DNA of 64,000 nucleotides from positions 1,302,001 through 1,366,000 of the forward strand of contig JBBELK010000368.1 of the NCBI GenBank assembly GCA_037783545.1. The letters run 5' to 3'. Of the stretch, positions 41,372-52,839 are shown in pieces. Source of the stretch: Henricia sp. BOLD:AAB3569 (taxonomy: Eukaryota > Echinodermata > Asteroidea > Spinulosida > Echinasteridae). Both the position numbers and the translations under genes were made by a program. Every line of letters starts with the position of its first letter. Position 1 is the first letter of the stretch. The notes under the pieces were generated by a model. The model searched no databases, was not told the DNA's origin, and saw nothing but the letters and a program-made list of their open reading frames with translations.

Positions 41372-42690
41372 ATCCGTCTAACTCCAAATAGACCTGAAAC
41401 ATAATGACGCCACGGTTTGTTTACATGTGTGCTTGCCCATGGCCCTGACAACCATCTGGTATTTCGAAACTTGCATATAATAATTTGCTCGCACGTAAAC
41501 AAAGCATGACGTCATTATATAACGAAAATTTGTTTTCCTCAAAGTTAAAGCGTATTAGAAATGTTATAATCAACCACGTTAAACGTATATACTCTTTCTG
41601 ACGTTATTCCTCCAAACTATACAACTATTATTTGTTCGTCCCTTTCAAGAAACCTTAAGAGAATCTAGTGAAAAACTAACAGAACTAACGCAGAACTATG
41701 TCAAGAATATCCGATGGAACAATATAATATGTATTACACAAATACGCTGTATTTTATATACAGTAGAGGTTCGAAATGTGAAGACAGGCGGCATGACATT
41801 GGTCTAAACAATGTGTAACTGCAAAAGCACAAGGATTCTATGCAGAGGTGATGTCATTATCCCGGCTCTCTACATTCGCACACTCCACTGTTTCGTAGTA
41901 CAATATGCACGCGTTTACACGATACCAAATAATTATATATTCGACTACACCAGAAAATTCAAAGTTGTTTATCGTTAGGTGCTTGTAATGCTCGACACCA
42001 TAGGTGTGGCATTTACACGTATCTTTAAAGGCCCTGTAGATGACTTGTTTTTGAGCGATTCTGCGAATAAAACCATTATAAATCAAAAGAAAGACATCAA
42101 CAAACTCATCCAAAAAAAATCAACTTTGTCAAATGTACCACGTTTAAAAAAACAATGAAAATCCATATGCGTTTTCCTGTTCTTGGCGGGGTGTTTCAAA
42201 TATTCGTTCTCAGTTGATCGGGTACTATGTGGCTTGCGTCATGCACTCTGTGGCGCACATACTGCGTGTGCGCGCGATCCATAAAAATGCATCACGTTGG
42301 AACACGCACACGGAGTACACAGCGCCCATGCATTTTGGACCGCGTAGATGCGAACCAAAAATAAGTAAATCGTTTGCAAACGATCTAAATAATTTCATCT
42401 TTACGGATTATTTTCTGGTAAAATTATATCATTTTGAGCGAAAACCTTTCATTGGATAGTTGCTATTAATTCAATCTTTACTTTCAGAACTTTTCCCCTG
42501 TAAACTCGTCGATTACTTTTTGGGGTCATTAAGACCTAGGGGTGAGTTTGACGCCAGAAACACAATTATGAGATTTGTTTTTTTATGAGATATCGTGGTT
42601 TTTTTTTACTCAAGTTTCTGAGAGGTTTACATTTTTTTTGTACAGAGGTCTCGGGGTATAAAATAGGTATATAATCCAGATATGGGATTC

Positions 42691-42854
42691 TATAGCCCCT
42701 TTACAGCGGCGGACATGACAGGGGGCAGTCATATTGTCACCGCGTGTCACTATGTCATGTGTCACTATGACAGTAGGTACAGTGGATCTATTGTCACGAC
42801 ATTTACATAATGGAAACCTGCCCCGTCATGGCCGCCGGTGCGAAAGCTCTATTG
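42691..42854. mobile_element. small foldback, GGCGGCCATGACAG family, copy 3
   Basis: AGCGGCGGACATGACAGGGG at the left and CCCCGTCATGGCCGCCGGTG at the right. A single arm of the family also appears at about 62487-62520. Confidence 0.7.
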
Positions 42855-43002
42855 TAATACTTGGCCTATTTGCTTGTAGGCTACAACTCGTGAATTCAGG
42901 TCAATAAAAAATGTGAGCAATTTAAAATAAACATTCATTGGTATTTTGTTGGTGTCTTGAGAAGCAAATAAATTAAGCATGGCAAGATAGGAGTGGATAC
43001 AT

Positions 43003-43226
43003 CAGGGGGCAGCGTAAGAAAAAAATATTGATATCAGGTACGGGGGGAAAATTGTACCATTTTAGACTTATGTCAAGTCCGAGATCGCGCATACTTCTCA
43101 AATTTATGAGAAGTATACCTTAGACGTATTTGGTGATACTCAATATCAGACTTGAAATAAGTATAAAATGGCACAACCCGCCCCTTGTACCTGATATCAA
43201 TATATTTTTTCTTACACTGCCCCCTG
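43003..43226. mobile_element. 224-bp foldback, CAGGGGGCAG ends
   Basis: The arms are CAGGGGGCAGCGTAAGAAAA at the left and the reverse complement of CAGGGGGCAGTGTAAGAAAA at the right, with TATTGATATCAGGTAC in both. Confidence 0.8.
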
Positions 43227-43415
43227 GATGCATGCTAGTACGGTTGAATCTAGATAATACGAGCACTGTTAATACGACATTCTGCTTATAACGAGGAAAA
43301 GTTAAGATCCTAATCCTAAATCTGCAATGTCACAACAGCTTTTATCTGAAAACAAGAATGTTGTGGAATCTACGGGCTCAACGAGCACAATGTACAGTCG
43401 AACCTAGATACTTAA

Positions 43416-44222
43416 AGGAACACGTTGCCTTCGGGTTGCGCTTTATTGGGCGTTTTTGGGCTATTACAAGCGTTTGAAGTATAATGAGCACCATCTGAAA
43501 GATGTTTAAAAAGTAGAATATAATGATCCACACAAACGTGCCTTAGAAATGCTTCAATTTTGCGTAATTTCTCGAAGCAGCACGCTCCGCCATTTATGGG
43601 AGTCAAAATCTTGACTCCCATAAATGGCGGAGAAATTATATTAGTCTTATTTCCAGCCTGGAGAAAGAAATTATTTTTCCTTCCTCCGTTGCGTGTGATG
43701 TGCCTGTTTTTTTAATTCGTGTCTACAATAACCATTGGGTATAAATCATCCAAGTCCTTTCTGTCGGTTTGTCCCATGACAATATTCTTACCCTGATTGG
43801 CGAGGTTTTCGTTTTTTCTTTTTTGACGCGTCTGCTGTGTTCTCTTGACGATTCATTTTTTGACAGCCAGTCGGGGTGTGTGTGTGTGTGTTTACATTTC
43901 ACACATGTCTCGGGAGGCGGAGAATGGTATGGTACCTTGCGTTCATCTGATAGGTTTACCTGACCACTGGCTACGGCGCCAGCCTAACTCCTGTTCGTCG
44001 CTGCATTTTGCCCACTACCCGGACGATCGTATTGACGGCTTGAAATACGTATACATTTCGCGGGACATGTAGTGGGGGTCAGAGGTCAGTGTTTGTTTTT
44101 TTTAATTACCATTCACTAATTATAACACATTAAATGTGTTTTATTGCAAGAACAACTCTTGATAAGTATAAGGAACACCCTCAAACGTGAGATTTCGTGA
44201 AATCTGAAGGCAACGTGTTCCT
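43416..44222. mobile_element. TTAA family F3 element, 807 bp
   Basis: The ends are AGGAACACGTTGCCTTC and its exact reverse complement, with TTAA on both sides. It contains an inner palindrome (CCGCCATTTATGGGAGTC and inverse, about 43588-43630) and a (GT)n run at 43877-43890. I recall this terminal sequence as common in echinoderm genomes (memory, not checked). Confidence 0.85.
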
Positions 44223-44977
44223 TTAAGAGCACTGCCGTCAATTCTTGGGTTTCACCTTCTTGACAGGATGTCATTTTAAAGAGGAGATTCAAACCTAACA
44301 GAAGATGTCTCCCTTTGATACATGTACCCTACTTTAGTTACATTTAGCAATGATATCTCGGTTTCATTTTTTTTGTTATCCACCCTGTATATCAAGGACC
44401 CTAGTTCGAATAGAGTTCATCGAACATAACGGATATCTTCCATCGTTCGAACGTTCGAAGGACTCCAGTCCGATTTTTTTTTTAAGCCTCGATATCCTAG
44501 GGCAAGCTAAACAAACGACTAATTTTAGTCGTTGCTTGAATGAAATTGTGTCCATACGAAATTCACCACGTGCCACACGCATAGCGCCCTCAAGCCACGC
44601 GGTTCGTTCGTCATCCGACGAAGAAAAACTGACCACGTAAGGGCCTTGGTGAGGGCAGTATGACATCAAAATAGACATCGTCGTCAGGGTAGTTTGACAA
44701 TGAAGTTAAAAGAAGGCTTACCACATCCTTATAAAACCAAATTTAAAGAAATAATTGGCTTACCACTTTCAACTTCCAGTCTTGTTTACAACTTATGGGC
44801 CGCATAACGTGCAACTCCGAAGAGTAATGTCTTTTGGCGTTGTAATCGACTCAACATCGATTTGTTGGCGGAAACGTTCTTCGGCTTCGTCCAGCCATGT
44901 TTCTTCCTCCATGGTCCACAACACACTAATCTACGGAAACTGACCAAATCGTCTGCATGACACGGCAGCTCTACATA

Positions 44978-45052
44978 CACTATGATCAACTAACAATGGA
45001 AATTGGGCACAAACCATTGTTAACAATGGTGTGTGCCCAATTTCCATTGTTA
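44978..45052. mobile_element. palindromic element CACTATGAGC, copy 3, right end truncated
   Basis: It starts CACTATGATCAACTAACAAT and its centre is TTGTTAACAA, but the right arm stops at CATTGTTAG. Confidence 0.75.
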
Positions 45053-45835
45053 GCATTTTTCTTGTTTCCCATACATATGGACTCCCCAAAAAATTCCTTG
45101 CAATTCATCGTATACGGGTAAACAAAAAAATCGAACCTTCTCTCCGTCTTTGGTAACACGCCATGCACTAAGTGTAAATCATATCGTCCCTTTTCCCCGC
45201 CCGGGCTACCCCACCCAAGCGGTGGGGATTGTCACTTGAACTATTTTAAAGTATCCCCATCTAAGGGCAAACTTTATCCCCACCTGCAGGGGTACGGTGC
45301 GGGGAGCTATAATTTGATTTACTGTGTCAAAATCCGAAAAATGTGACAAAATCCCCACTCCGGGGAACTTTTAGCATCGCCGAGGGGAGATACTGGATTT
45401 AGACATACATATGCAGCACGAAATGGGGCAGTAGAGACTCCCCCTACCATTGTTCCCCCATTGTGTCTCAAACATCCAAGGAATTTCCAAAGATTATTCA
45501 GGCTTACCCTTCGAATTTATTTCATCGTCCGTCATAAAGTACAAAACCCGCCATGTCGCTTGTGAGTTGTAGTAAAAACGTCTGTCTCAGGGGCCGATCG
45601 CGTTCACTGGTCGCGCTCGCGTCATACATTCGATGGAACAAAATTGTACGGTATAGTGACGTAGCATTAAATGGATTAAATATTAAACGACACGTGACCT
45701 GCTATCGTCCAATCAGATCACAAGGATCTACTTGGCCGTTATATAATATTATATACCTCATACATTGAGTCTCGTTAACTGATTGGTTAAAAGCAGATCA
45801 CCTGACATGGAATAGTTTAACCATTTCCGACGGCA

Positions 45836-45957
45836 ACTAAAAAAAGTACTATTGTTTGACCTTTGCGTCATAGGTCAAAGGATAGTACAATTTTGGGCAA
45901 CTGAAAAAGTACTATTGTTTGACCTCTGCGTCATAGGTCAAAAATACCAATAATTTT
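45836..45957. repeat. two tandem 60-bp hairpin units
   Basis: Two head-to-tail units share GTACTATTGTTTGACCT and GCGTCATAGGTCAAA. Within each, TTTGACCT and AGGTCAAA can pair. Confidence 0.75.
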
Positions 45958-45991
45958 GACACATAAAATCAATGTATGAGGTATATAAAAC

Positions 45992-46169
45992 AAATATTGA
46001 CTGCTCTTTATTCGGGTTATGGAGCAAACTATCGTCCCTCGGTTATTTTGAGACGGCAGGCCTGCTATTTTCCCTCGGCCTACGGCCTCGGGAAAATAGC
46101 AGGCCTGCCGTCTCAAAATAACCTCGGGACGATAGTTTGCACCATCACCCTCATGAGCAGTCAATATTT
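45992..46169. mobile_element. 178-bp near-perfect palindrome, AAATATTGACTGCTC ends
   Basis: The two arms are inverse copies almost throughout (CGTCCC..GGTTATTTTGAGACGG, then GGCAGGCCTGCTATTTTCCC), meeting at CTCGGCCTACGGCCTCGG. A DNA hairpin of this size is typical of a palindromic MITE. Confidence 0.8.
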
Positions 46170-46675
46170 GTATACCCGATGTTTCTGAATTTTGAATAAA
46201 TAGGCTCGATCTTTCTGAAATTTGTTTCGATAGCAGACTTTTAAAGATATCTATCCATCAACCACTCTATCCTTCAACCACACCCCCCGCCCCCTTCATA
46301 GGAAAAAATTCTCGAATTTCTCGCGCTAGCCTATTCCGTTTCCACGTTGCATTCAGTTTTGTGAATTTAATTTTGAATTTTTACAATTTTTTGAAAACTT
46401 TAAATCACAGTGTGCTGTGAAAATAAAGAGCCCCTAATTTTCAAAAGTCACAAGATTTCTCACCATCATACTCGGAGAATATTTGCTAAAACATTACATC
46501 CACATTCAAACTGAACTAGATACAACTTTTTTTTTTTTTTTACACTTCACAACTGGTTGGTATTTTATTAAAATTTGACAGTTTTCTCGTTTAATACATG
46601 CACTCCAAAACAATGAAAGAGATGACTAAAATACTTTATGATTTCAAGCTATGCAAACCTTAGTGGTCACTTTAA

Positions 46676-46903
46676 AGGGCCCATGACATGCTAAACAACT
46701 TTATGCCTAGTCTTTCCTTCATATAAATGTTTCAGAAAGTTGGGAAAAAATTGTAATCTTGTGTACAGTTGAATGCGATTTTCCCGTTTGCTCTTGTGAC
46801 ACACAACCTTGGTCATGCATAAAAGCTAAAAACCTTTGTTTTAACCCCCAAAACAAGCTCCAAATAGGATTTTTATGACTAACCGAATCATAAAAATGGC
46901 CCT
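46676..46903. mobile_element. TTAA family F2 element, internally deleted
   Basis: It has AGGGCCCATGACATGC at the left and ATGGCCCT at the right with TTAA on both sides. About 320 bp of the middle are missing compared with its duplicate at 55771-56334. Confidence 0.8.
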
Positions 46904-47089
46904 TTAAGTTCAAAAAGAATGCAAGGTCCACAGACAAATGGGAAAGGTTTAAGTATGGCACAAAGTCCGAGGGGCCACTATGTACATGCACAGGTTTGAA
47001 TTTCACAAAGCAAGCACACTTCACAATGTGAATAAATTTCAGTTTGATTAAAGTTCCGATTATTTTTTGTTTAGTTTTAAAAATATATA

Positions 47090-47662
47090 CACTCGACCAA
47101 AAAAGTTCTGTCGCCAGTAAGGCATTTATAGATATTTATTATTAAATTGGATTTAATGTAGAAAAATAATACATCAAATTTTAGCTGAACATATCCCTCA
47201 AAGGAGTAGAGCTCAAGAGAGATCATGATGGCAAGCTTCACGGAACAGGAATGCAACAAAGGAGTGTGGGGTCAGAATGAAAAACACCAAAGAACAATGT
47301 TTGTGATTTGGGCAATTTGTGTGTAGACAATTAGGAATTTTTTAAATTGAGTTTGGATTTATCAATGTCTTGTCAAAAATGGTTAAATTGTCTAATCTGA
47401 ATCGTGCCATTGCATTAGGTATGGTGGAAGCAAAATACTGAACTGTTACTCCCCTTGCTCGAGTGCAATAAAGTTGACCGTTGTTTTCTGGCGTTTTTCA
47501 TTCCGACCCCACACTCCTTTGTTGCATTCCTGTTCAGTGAAGCTTGCCATCATGATCTCTCTTGAGCTCTATTCCTAAAATTTGATATATTATTTTCCTA
47601 CATTAAATCCAATTTAATAAATATAAATGTCTTACTGGTGACAGAACTTGTTTGGTCAAGTG
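47090..47662. mobile_element. Tc1-like long foldback element, copy 2, empty site known
   Basis: Same termini as the 7973-8590 copy, with TA on both sides. The duplicated G7 flank has AAAAATATATATTTTGCATT (about 56640-56660) with no insert, so this copy arrived after the flank duplicated. Confidence 0.88.
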
Positions 47663-47764
47663 TATTTGCATTTGGCATGAAGCAAAACAATTGTTGTTTC
47701 TACTCCCGTGAAAAATGAAAGCAAACACTCAAGAACTGTCTAAGATGTCAATGTCTCCAATTGA

Positions 47765-47832
47765 TTAGTACTCTTCCTCTTCGCCTTCATTCTCAACAGA
47801 GTCGACACCAACCTCATAAACCTTCTCCAGCG
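47765..47832 (-). pseudogene. alpha-tubulin 3'-end remnant beside G6
   Basis: Read on the minus strand, this encodes [21 protein letters not shown] and a stop. It matches the G7 C-terminus ([14 protein letters not shown]...EEY) apart from Asp to Val and the loss of one Glu codon. The homology ends abruptly at LE, in line with CTGGAG. On the other side the homology to the G7 3' UTR continues without a break (both have CTCAAGAACTGTCT and AAGATGTCAATGTCTCC). It is therefore the end of a lost or truncated G7-like gene, now lying in the 3' UTR or flank of G6. It cannot make a protein by itself. Confidence 0.9.
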
Positions 47833-47901
47833 GACAAGATTTCAGGAAAATTAACTCGGACGGTCCACAGCAATCTTAATATCTTAAGTCATGGATCCAC
47901 T

Positions 47902-50900
47902 TTAGTATTCATCACCTTCCTCTTCTCCCTCATTTTCGGCAGAGTCGAGGCCAACCTCCTCATAATCCTTTTCCAGCGCTGCTAGATCCTCACGAGCCTC
48001 GGAGAACTCACCCTCCTCCATACCCTCTCCCACGTACCAGTGGACGAAGGCACGCTTGGCGTACATCAGATCGAACTTGTGATCCAGACGAGCCCAGGCC
48101 TCGGCGATGGCCGTGGTGTTGCTCAGCATGCAGACGGCACGCTGCACCTTGGCCAGATCACCACCAGGCACGACGGTAGGCGGCTGGTAGTTGATGCCCA
48201 CCTTGAAGCCAGTTGGACACCAGTCCACGAACTGGATGGTGCGCTTGGTCTTGATGGTGGCGATGGCTGCGTTAACATCTTTGGGGACGACGTCACCACG
48301 GTACAGCAGGCAGCAGGCCATGTACTTGCCATGACGGGGATCGCACTTCACCATCTGGTTGGCTGGCTCGAAGCAGGCGTTGGTGATTTCGGCAACCGTC
48401 AGTTGCTCGTGGTAGGCCTTCTCGGCAGAGATGACAGGTGCATAGGTGGCCAGGGGGAAGTGGATGCGAGGGTAGGGTACCAAGTTGGTCTGGAACTCTG
48501 TCAAGTCGACGTTGAGGGCGCCATCAAAGCGAAGAGAGGCAGTGATGGAGGACACAATCTGAGCAATCAGACGATTCAAGTTGGTGTAGGTCGGACGCTC
48601 GATGTCGAGGTTGCGACGACAAATGTCGTAGATGGCTTCGTTGTCGACCATGAAGGCACAGTCAGAGTGCTCCAGGGTGGTGTGGGTGGTCAGGATGGAG
48701 TTATAAGGCTCCACGACAGCCGTAGAGATCTGAGGAGCCGGGTATATAGCGAACTCCAGCTTGGACTTCTTGCCGTAGTCAACGGAGAGACGCTCCATCA
48801 AGAGCGATGTGAAGCCAGAGCCGGTGCCTCCACCAAAGCTGTGGAAGATGAGGAAACCCTGGAGACCCGTGCACTGGTCGGCCAGCTTGCGGATTCTGTC
48901 GAGGACCACATCAATAAGCTCTTTTCCCACGGTGTAGTGGCCCCTGGCGTAGTTGTTGGCGGCATCCTCCTTGCCTGTTATCAGCTGCTCAGGGTGGAAG
49001 AGCTGGCGATAGGTGCCAGTACGAACCTCATCTGAAAAAACACGCACAAATAAATTAGAAAATAAAATAAACACTACAAGCAAAGCAACATTGTAACTTA
49101 TTCTTTGTACTGTTATCTGTGAAGATATCTTGAAAAAGCATATCTTACCAACTACAGTTGGTTCAAGATCAACAAAGACTGCTCGGGGAACATGCTTGCC
49201 GGCGCCTGTCTCACTGAAGAAGGTGTTGAAGGAGTCATCACCACCTCCGATGGTCTTGTCACTTGGCATCTGACCATCAGGCTGGATGCCGTGCTCCAAG
49301 CAGTACAGCTCCCAGCAGGCATTGCCCATCTGGACTCCGGCCTGGCCAACGTGGATTGAGATACATTCACGCTGCAATAAAAAAAATAACAGTTTCAATG
49401 TTTTTCGAACCTGATGAAAGTTGTCTTGCTTAAATCCTGGTGCTTAGATAAGCGAGTACAAATTTGCAGTATAGGCTGTTTTGTTTATGAAAAATGATAA
49501 ACGAATGAAAATACGGTAAGCAGCAAGAATTTAAAAGCCGACCAGTAATATTTTCTTCAAAATAGCTTATTGTCAAGTATTAGTGGTAATCGAAATGATA
49601 AAATTGCCCCTAAAATTGAGGAATTGCCAATGTTAGGAAACCAAATATTTCGGATTTTCTCAGAAAACACCCCTGCCTCGCACACCACCACTCCACCCAT
49701 GGAAGAAGCTCCACCCCCCCCCATCAAGAGTGACTTTTAATCTCTTATATGAAACGGGTTACTAAAACTAAGGAATGCCGTTTTGTGCACCATGGTCAAC
49801 CAGTAACAAACTCACTTCAAAAATAATTCGTGCCATGTTGCAAAAAGAAAACGGGTCAACTCGTACACGTGCCCTAACTCGTACAAACACCAACTCATAC
49901 GCATCGTTATTTTAACAGGACAAGGTTCATGGGTAGGCCTACGTACATTCACAAACAAAATCAAATTGTTTTCCCCCTGCAGACTGCAATCATGAACCAA
50001 TTGAAGAAAATACTTCTTCCCGCCTTTTCTGACCAGCTCCACCCTTTTACAATTTTTATTGGCAGGATCGGAGTAGGTTCATGGAATTCGCATTCAGTTT
50101 GTTGTGTTTACTATACAAATAAATTGCCGATTTATTTTATTTTATTTTATTTTTTAATGAATGGATGAAGATTTCAAATCATTTAATTAGGTGTTCACCG
50201 TTAAGAAATTGCCAAAACTTTTTAAAATGTATTTCGGAAGTAAAACCCAATTCTTGGTTAAGAGAAATTGCCGTCCAGGGCCACAATATGCAAACAGATT
50301 TCTGCCAAAAAACGATCGGTTCTTTCAAAACCAGGGCCGCCCAAAACCACTCGGTTCTTGTCAACTTTTTTTCGAAAAACAAAACGACCCTCCAGAGCCA
50401 CAGAGATTTCTTTAAATGCCCAGCAACATTTTTCTTGAAAATTATACAAAACTTTCTACAAACAGTGACAAACATGTTTAGGGCCACGATAAGGATTTCG
50501 ATATATGCACAACAAGGAAAACTGAAGGATTAGCTACATCATTGTACATACGCTTGCCGGACCGGCGTACGAGTTGGTTGGCGGATTGTAGGTCAAGTCA
50601 CCCCCTGGCCGAGTCGCCCCTTACCTACTCGCCCCCCTGGCCCGATTGCAAAAAGTGGCCCGATCACAAACGCGAGAAGTTTTCATTCGCGCAGCACCGT
50701 CGAATTCGCACAAAGTTTAAATAGTTTGCAGGTAGGCCAAGGTCGGCTGCATTTTCCCCCCACAGAGTAACAAACGTTAAAAGACGAAGGAAGGCCTAGT
50801 GGGGGAATGCGTTTACAACGCCGGATTTGTACTAGCATGACTAGGCCTATTTGCCATTAACATATCGCAAAAAGAATCGCAATAAATCACAATCCGTGGC

Positions 50901-52689
50901 CCAGGCAGCGCCACTTCGCCAAACACTTTAAAATTCGCGATTGGCCACTTTATGCACTTGTCAATTGTAACCCGCGCCCCGGGGGACCCTGGACTAGCGG
51001 GGACTTAGCCGGGAACTTCCATATTGAAATTTGGAAACCCCCGGGTAGTCCCTGGTAAGTTTCTAGTCAAGTGCCACGGGGCGGGGACACTGTTTTCTTG
51101 GAACCCATGGGTAAGTCCCCGCCCCCGACTGCTGGGCATAAGTTGGAAGTCCCCGCACAGTCCAGGCCCTGTAACGCCGGGCCTAATGTGGATGTCCCTT
51201 CATATGCCCCGGCCGGCGGGGCATCTGTTTTTGGAAATCCCTGGGTATCGCCCCGGCTTGCGGGGCAACCCCTTTGGAAGTCTCGGGTCAGTCCCGGGGT
51301 AATGTCCAGGGAAGCGGGGCACCTTTTTCTTGGAAACCCTTGGGTAGGTCCCCGCTAGTGCCCCGCTATAGCCAGGGTCCCCCTAGCCCCGCGAGCAGTG
51401 CTTCGGTTTCCGGAACCTTAGCCCTGTGTTCTGCTATACACCAAATCTGTGGCAAACTCACGCAAATGAAATTTGGCCCACGGCTCTGATATTTGCTCAA
51501 TAGGTGCACTCACCCCAGTTTATAAATATTCCGAAGAGTACGCATCGATCCGATGTCTAGTTTCGGTGAAATCGTGGGGACAGTTTGAGACCTTACTTAC
51601 GATGAAATTCACATTCTTTGACCAAAAATCAAATATGCGCATGCGCGAGGGCGGAGAGGTCAACATAATAGCGCCATCTCGCGACGGCGTCGTCACGTAC
51701 CAGCTGCACAGCGGCTGTTTTATGAGAGAGCACATCGACTCTATGGTGGCGTACATTTACCTACCTACGGACTACAGTACCTCTTTTACTCGTCAAAAAT
51801 GATCAAACGTCTGGCTTGGCGGCATGGCATCGCCTGCAGCGCGCGCTGTACGTGTAGATCTATAGAACGTACCGCGCGATAGAGTCGATGTGCTCTCTCA
51901 TGAAACAGCCGCTGTGCAGCTGGTACGTGACGACGCCGTCGCGAGATGGCGCTATTATGTTGACCTCTCCGCCCTCGCGCATGCGGATATTTGATTTTTG
52001 GTCAAAGAATGTGAATTTCATCGTAAGTAAGGTCTCAAACTGTCCCCACGATTTCACCGAAACTAGACATCGGATCGATGCGTACTCTTCGGAATATTTA
52101 TAAACTGGGGTGAGTGCACCTATTGAGCAAATATCAGAGCCGTGGGCCAAATTTCATTTGCGTGAGTTTGCCACAGATTTGGTGTATAGCAGAACACAGG
52201 GCTAAGGTTCCGGAAACCGAAGCACTGCTCGCGGGGCTAGGGTCCCCCAGGGCGCGGGTTACAATTGACAAGTGCATTATATAATTGGGCCAAGGGGGCG
52301 AGTAGGTTTCTTCCTCCATGAGTAGGCTAAGGGGCGAGTTGGTCAGGGGGCGACTCGGTCAGGGGGCGAATTGGTAAGGGGCGAGTCGGTCAGCATGGTC
52401 AGGGGGCGAGTAGGTAAGGGGCGACTCGGCCAGGCGACTTGAATTGATTCCGGTTGGCGTACGAGTTGGCACGCGTACGTACCTGTATTCTTCCGAAAGT
52501 AATGCCCCAACTTAACTGCTAGTAGGCCTAGGCCTAAATGGCAATTCACCCCCAAAAGAAAATGGCGCGAAAATTCGCTCCAAAACTCGTCAACAATTTT
52601 AAATTTTATCACCACAAGACTGCACAAGACACACTATAAACTTCCTACAAAGTTTGTTCACCAAGAAAACGTTTAAAGACACCTACCAT
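47902..52689 (-). CDS. TUBA: alpha-tubulin G6
   Basis: Alpha-tubulin, 451 residues. Exon 3 is 47902-49031, exon 2 is 49149-49371 and the inferred exon 1 is the ATG at 52687-52689 (donor GTAGGT). GGGTGSG, Glu254, Lys40 and the terminal Tyr are present; the tail is [12 protein letters not shown], closest to G7. Intron 2 is 117 bp, a multiple of three, with no stop in the tubulin frame, so exons 2 and 3 form one continuous open frame; the family's intron position and the GT and AG borders show that it is an intron. A TATA box (TATAAAAG on the minus strand, 52823-52830) lies about 135 bp upstream of the ATG. The 3' flank contains a remnant of another tubulin gene only 69 bp past the stop. Intron 1 (3.3 kb) holds a large foldback element. 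Confidence 0.93.
50990..51372. repeat. G+C-rich degenerate repeats inside the foldback
   Basis: Imperfect repeats of a unit like GGGGAC.TTTTCTTGGAAACCC..GGGTAAGTCCCCG recur about six times. The right arm has no counterpart, so the tract is an insertion or expansion in the left arm. Confidence 0.65.
52285..52440. repeat. minisatellite of GGGGCGAGTTGGTCA-type units
   Basis: About seven units of 12-17 bp vary between CGAGT and CGACT and between GGTCA and GGTAA. A shorter inverted version occurs at 50596-50640 in the other arm. Confidence 0.75.
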
Positions 52690-52822
52690 TGTGGTCGTTT
52701 GTTCTTGATTACGAGTTGAACGAGGTAGTAGTCAGAAAGTTTTTCTGGAGGTCTCCAACACGATTCCCTTCTCAATGGGGGAGTCGGTAAGAATGTTCTA
52801 GAAATCCTCGCGAAGCCCTGCG

Positions 52823-52830
52823 CTTTTATA
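52823..52830 (-). promoter_or_regulatory. TATA box of G6
   Basis: TATAAAAG on the minus strand, about 135 bp upstream of the proposed G6 ATG, with a CACGTG E-box about 15 bp further upstream. The spacing and strand fit a core promoter and support the exon 1 assignment. The 5' block of G2-G5 is not recognisable here. Confidence 0.7.
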
Positions 52831-52839
52831 GTAATTGCT

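Larger units (their letters stand above)
41372..47764. other. convergent G5-G6 spacer
   Basis: It is downstream of both flanking genes. It holds the F3, CAGGGGGCAG, CACTATGAGC and 178-bp palindrome elements, and the segmental duplication from 46195. No gene is seen. AATAAA for G5 appears only at about 42063-42069, about 690 bp past the stop. Confidence 0.6.
46195..47832. repeat. segmental duplication, copy beside G6
   Basis: It is collinear with 54898-56840: AGGCTCGATCTTTCTGAAAT at the start, GCGCTAGCCTATT, the F2 element, the AATAAATTTCAGTTTGATT stretch, the 3' UTR motif and the last 68 bp of coding sequence. The copies differ by three transposon insertions and one large deletion. Confidence 0.88.
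50545..52490. mobile_element. large foldback element in G6 intron 1
   Basis: The inner arms 51375-51745 and 51877-52245 are near-identical inverted copies of about 370 bp, with a loop of about 130 bp. The outer arms also pair: 50954-50985 (TGCACTTGTCAATTGTAACC) with 52245-52276, and 50550-50640 with 52400-52480 (ACGAGTTGG, GGCGACTCGGCC). The left arm contains an additional 380 bp of degenerate CCCCGGG-rich repeats, and the right arm a GGGGCGAGT-type minisatellite. No transposase is recognised. Confidence 0.8.

Noticed and set aside
47902..49398. A single-exon 498-residue tubulin for G6
   Set aside because: The extra 39 residues coincide exactly with the family's intron 2, with GT and AG borders. 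It is an intron that happens to be open.
51473..51802. 109-codon open frame in the G6 foldback, repeated as a 96-codon frame at 51860-52150 in the other arm
   Set aside because: The sequence begins with TTG rather than ATG, resembles no family I know, and its duplication is explained by the inverted repeat itself. I keep it as part of the element only.
52791..52803. GAATGTTCTAGAA, a three-unit heat-shock-element pattern near the G6 promoter
   Set aside because: Nine fixed bases are expected by chance about once in two windows of this size, and it lies downstream of the TATA box.
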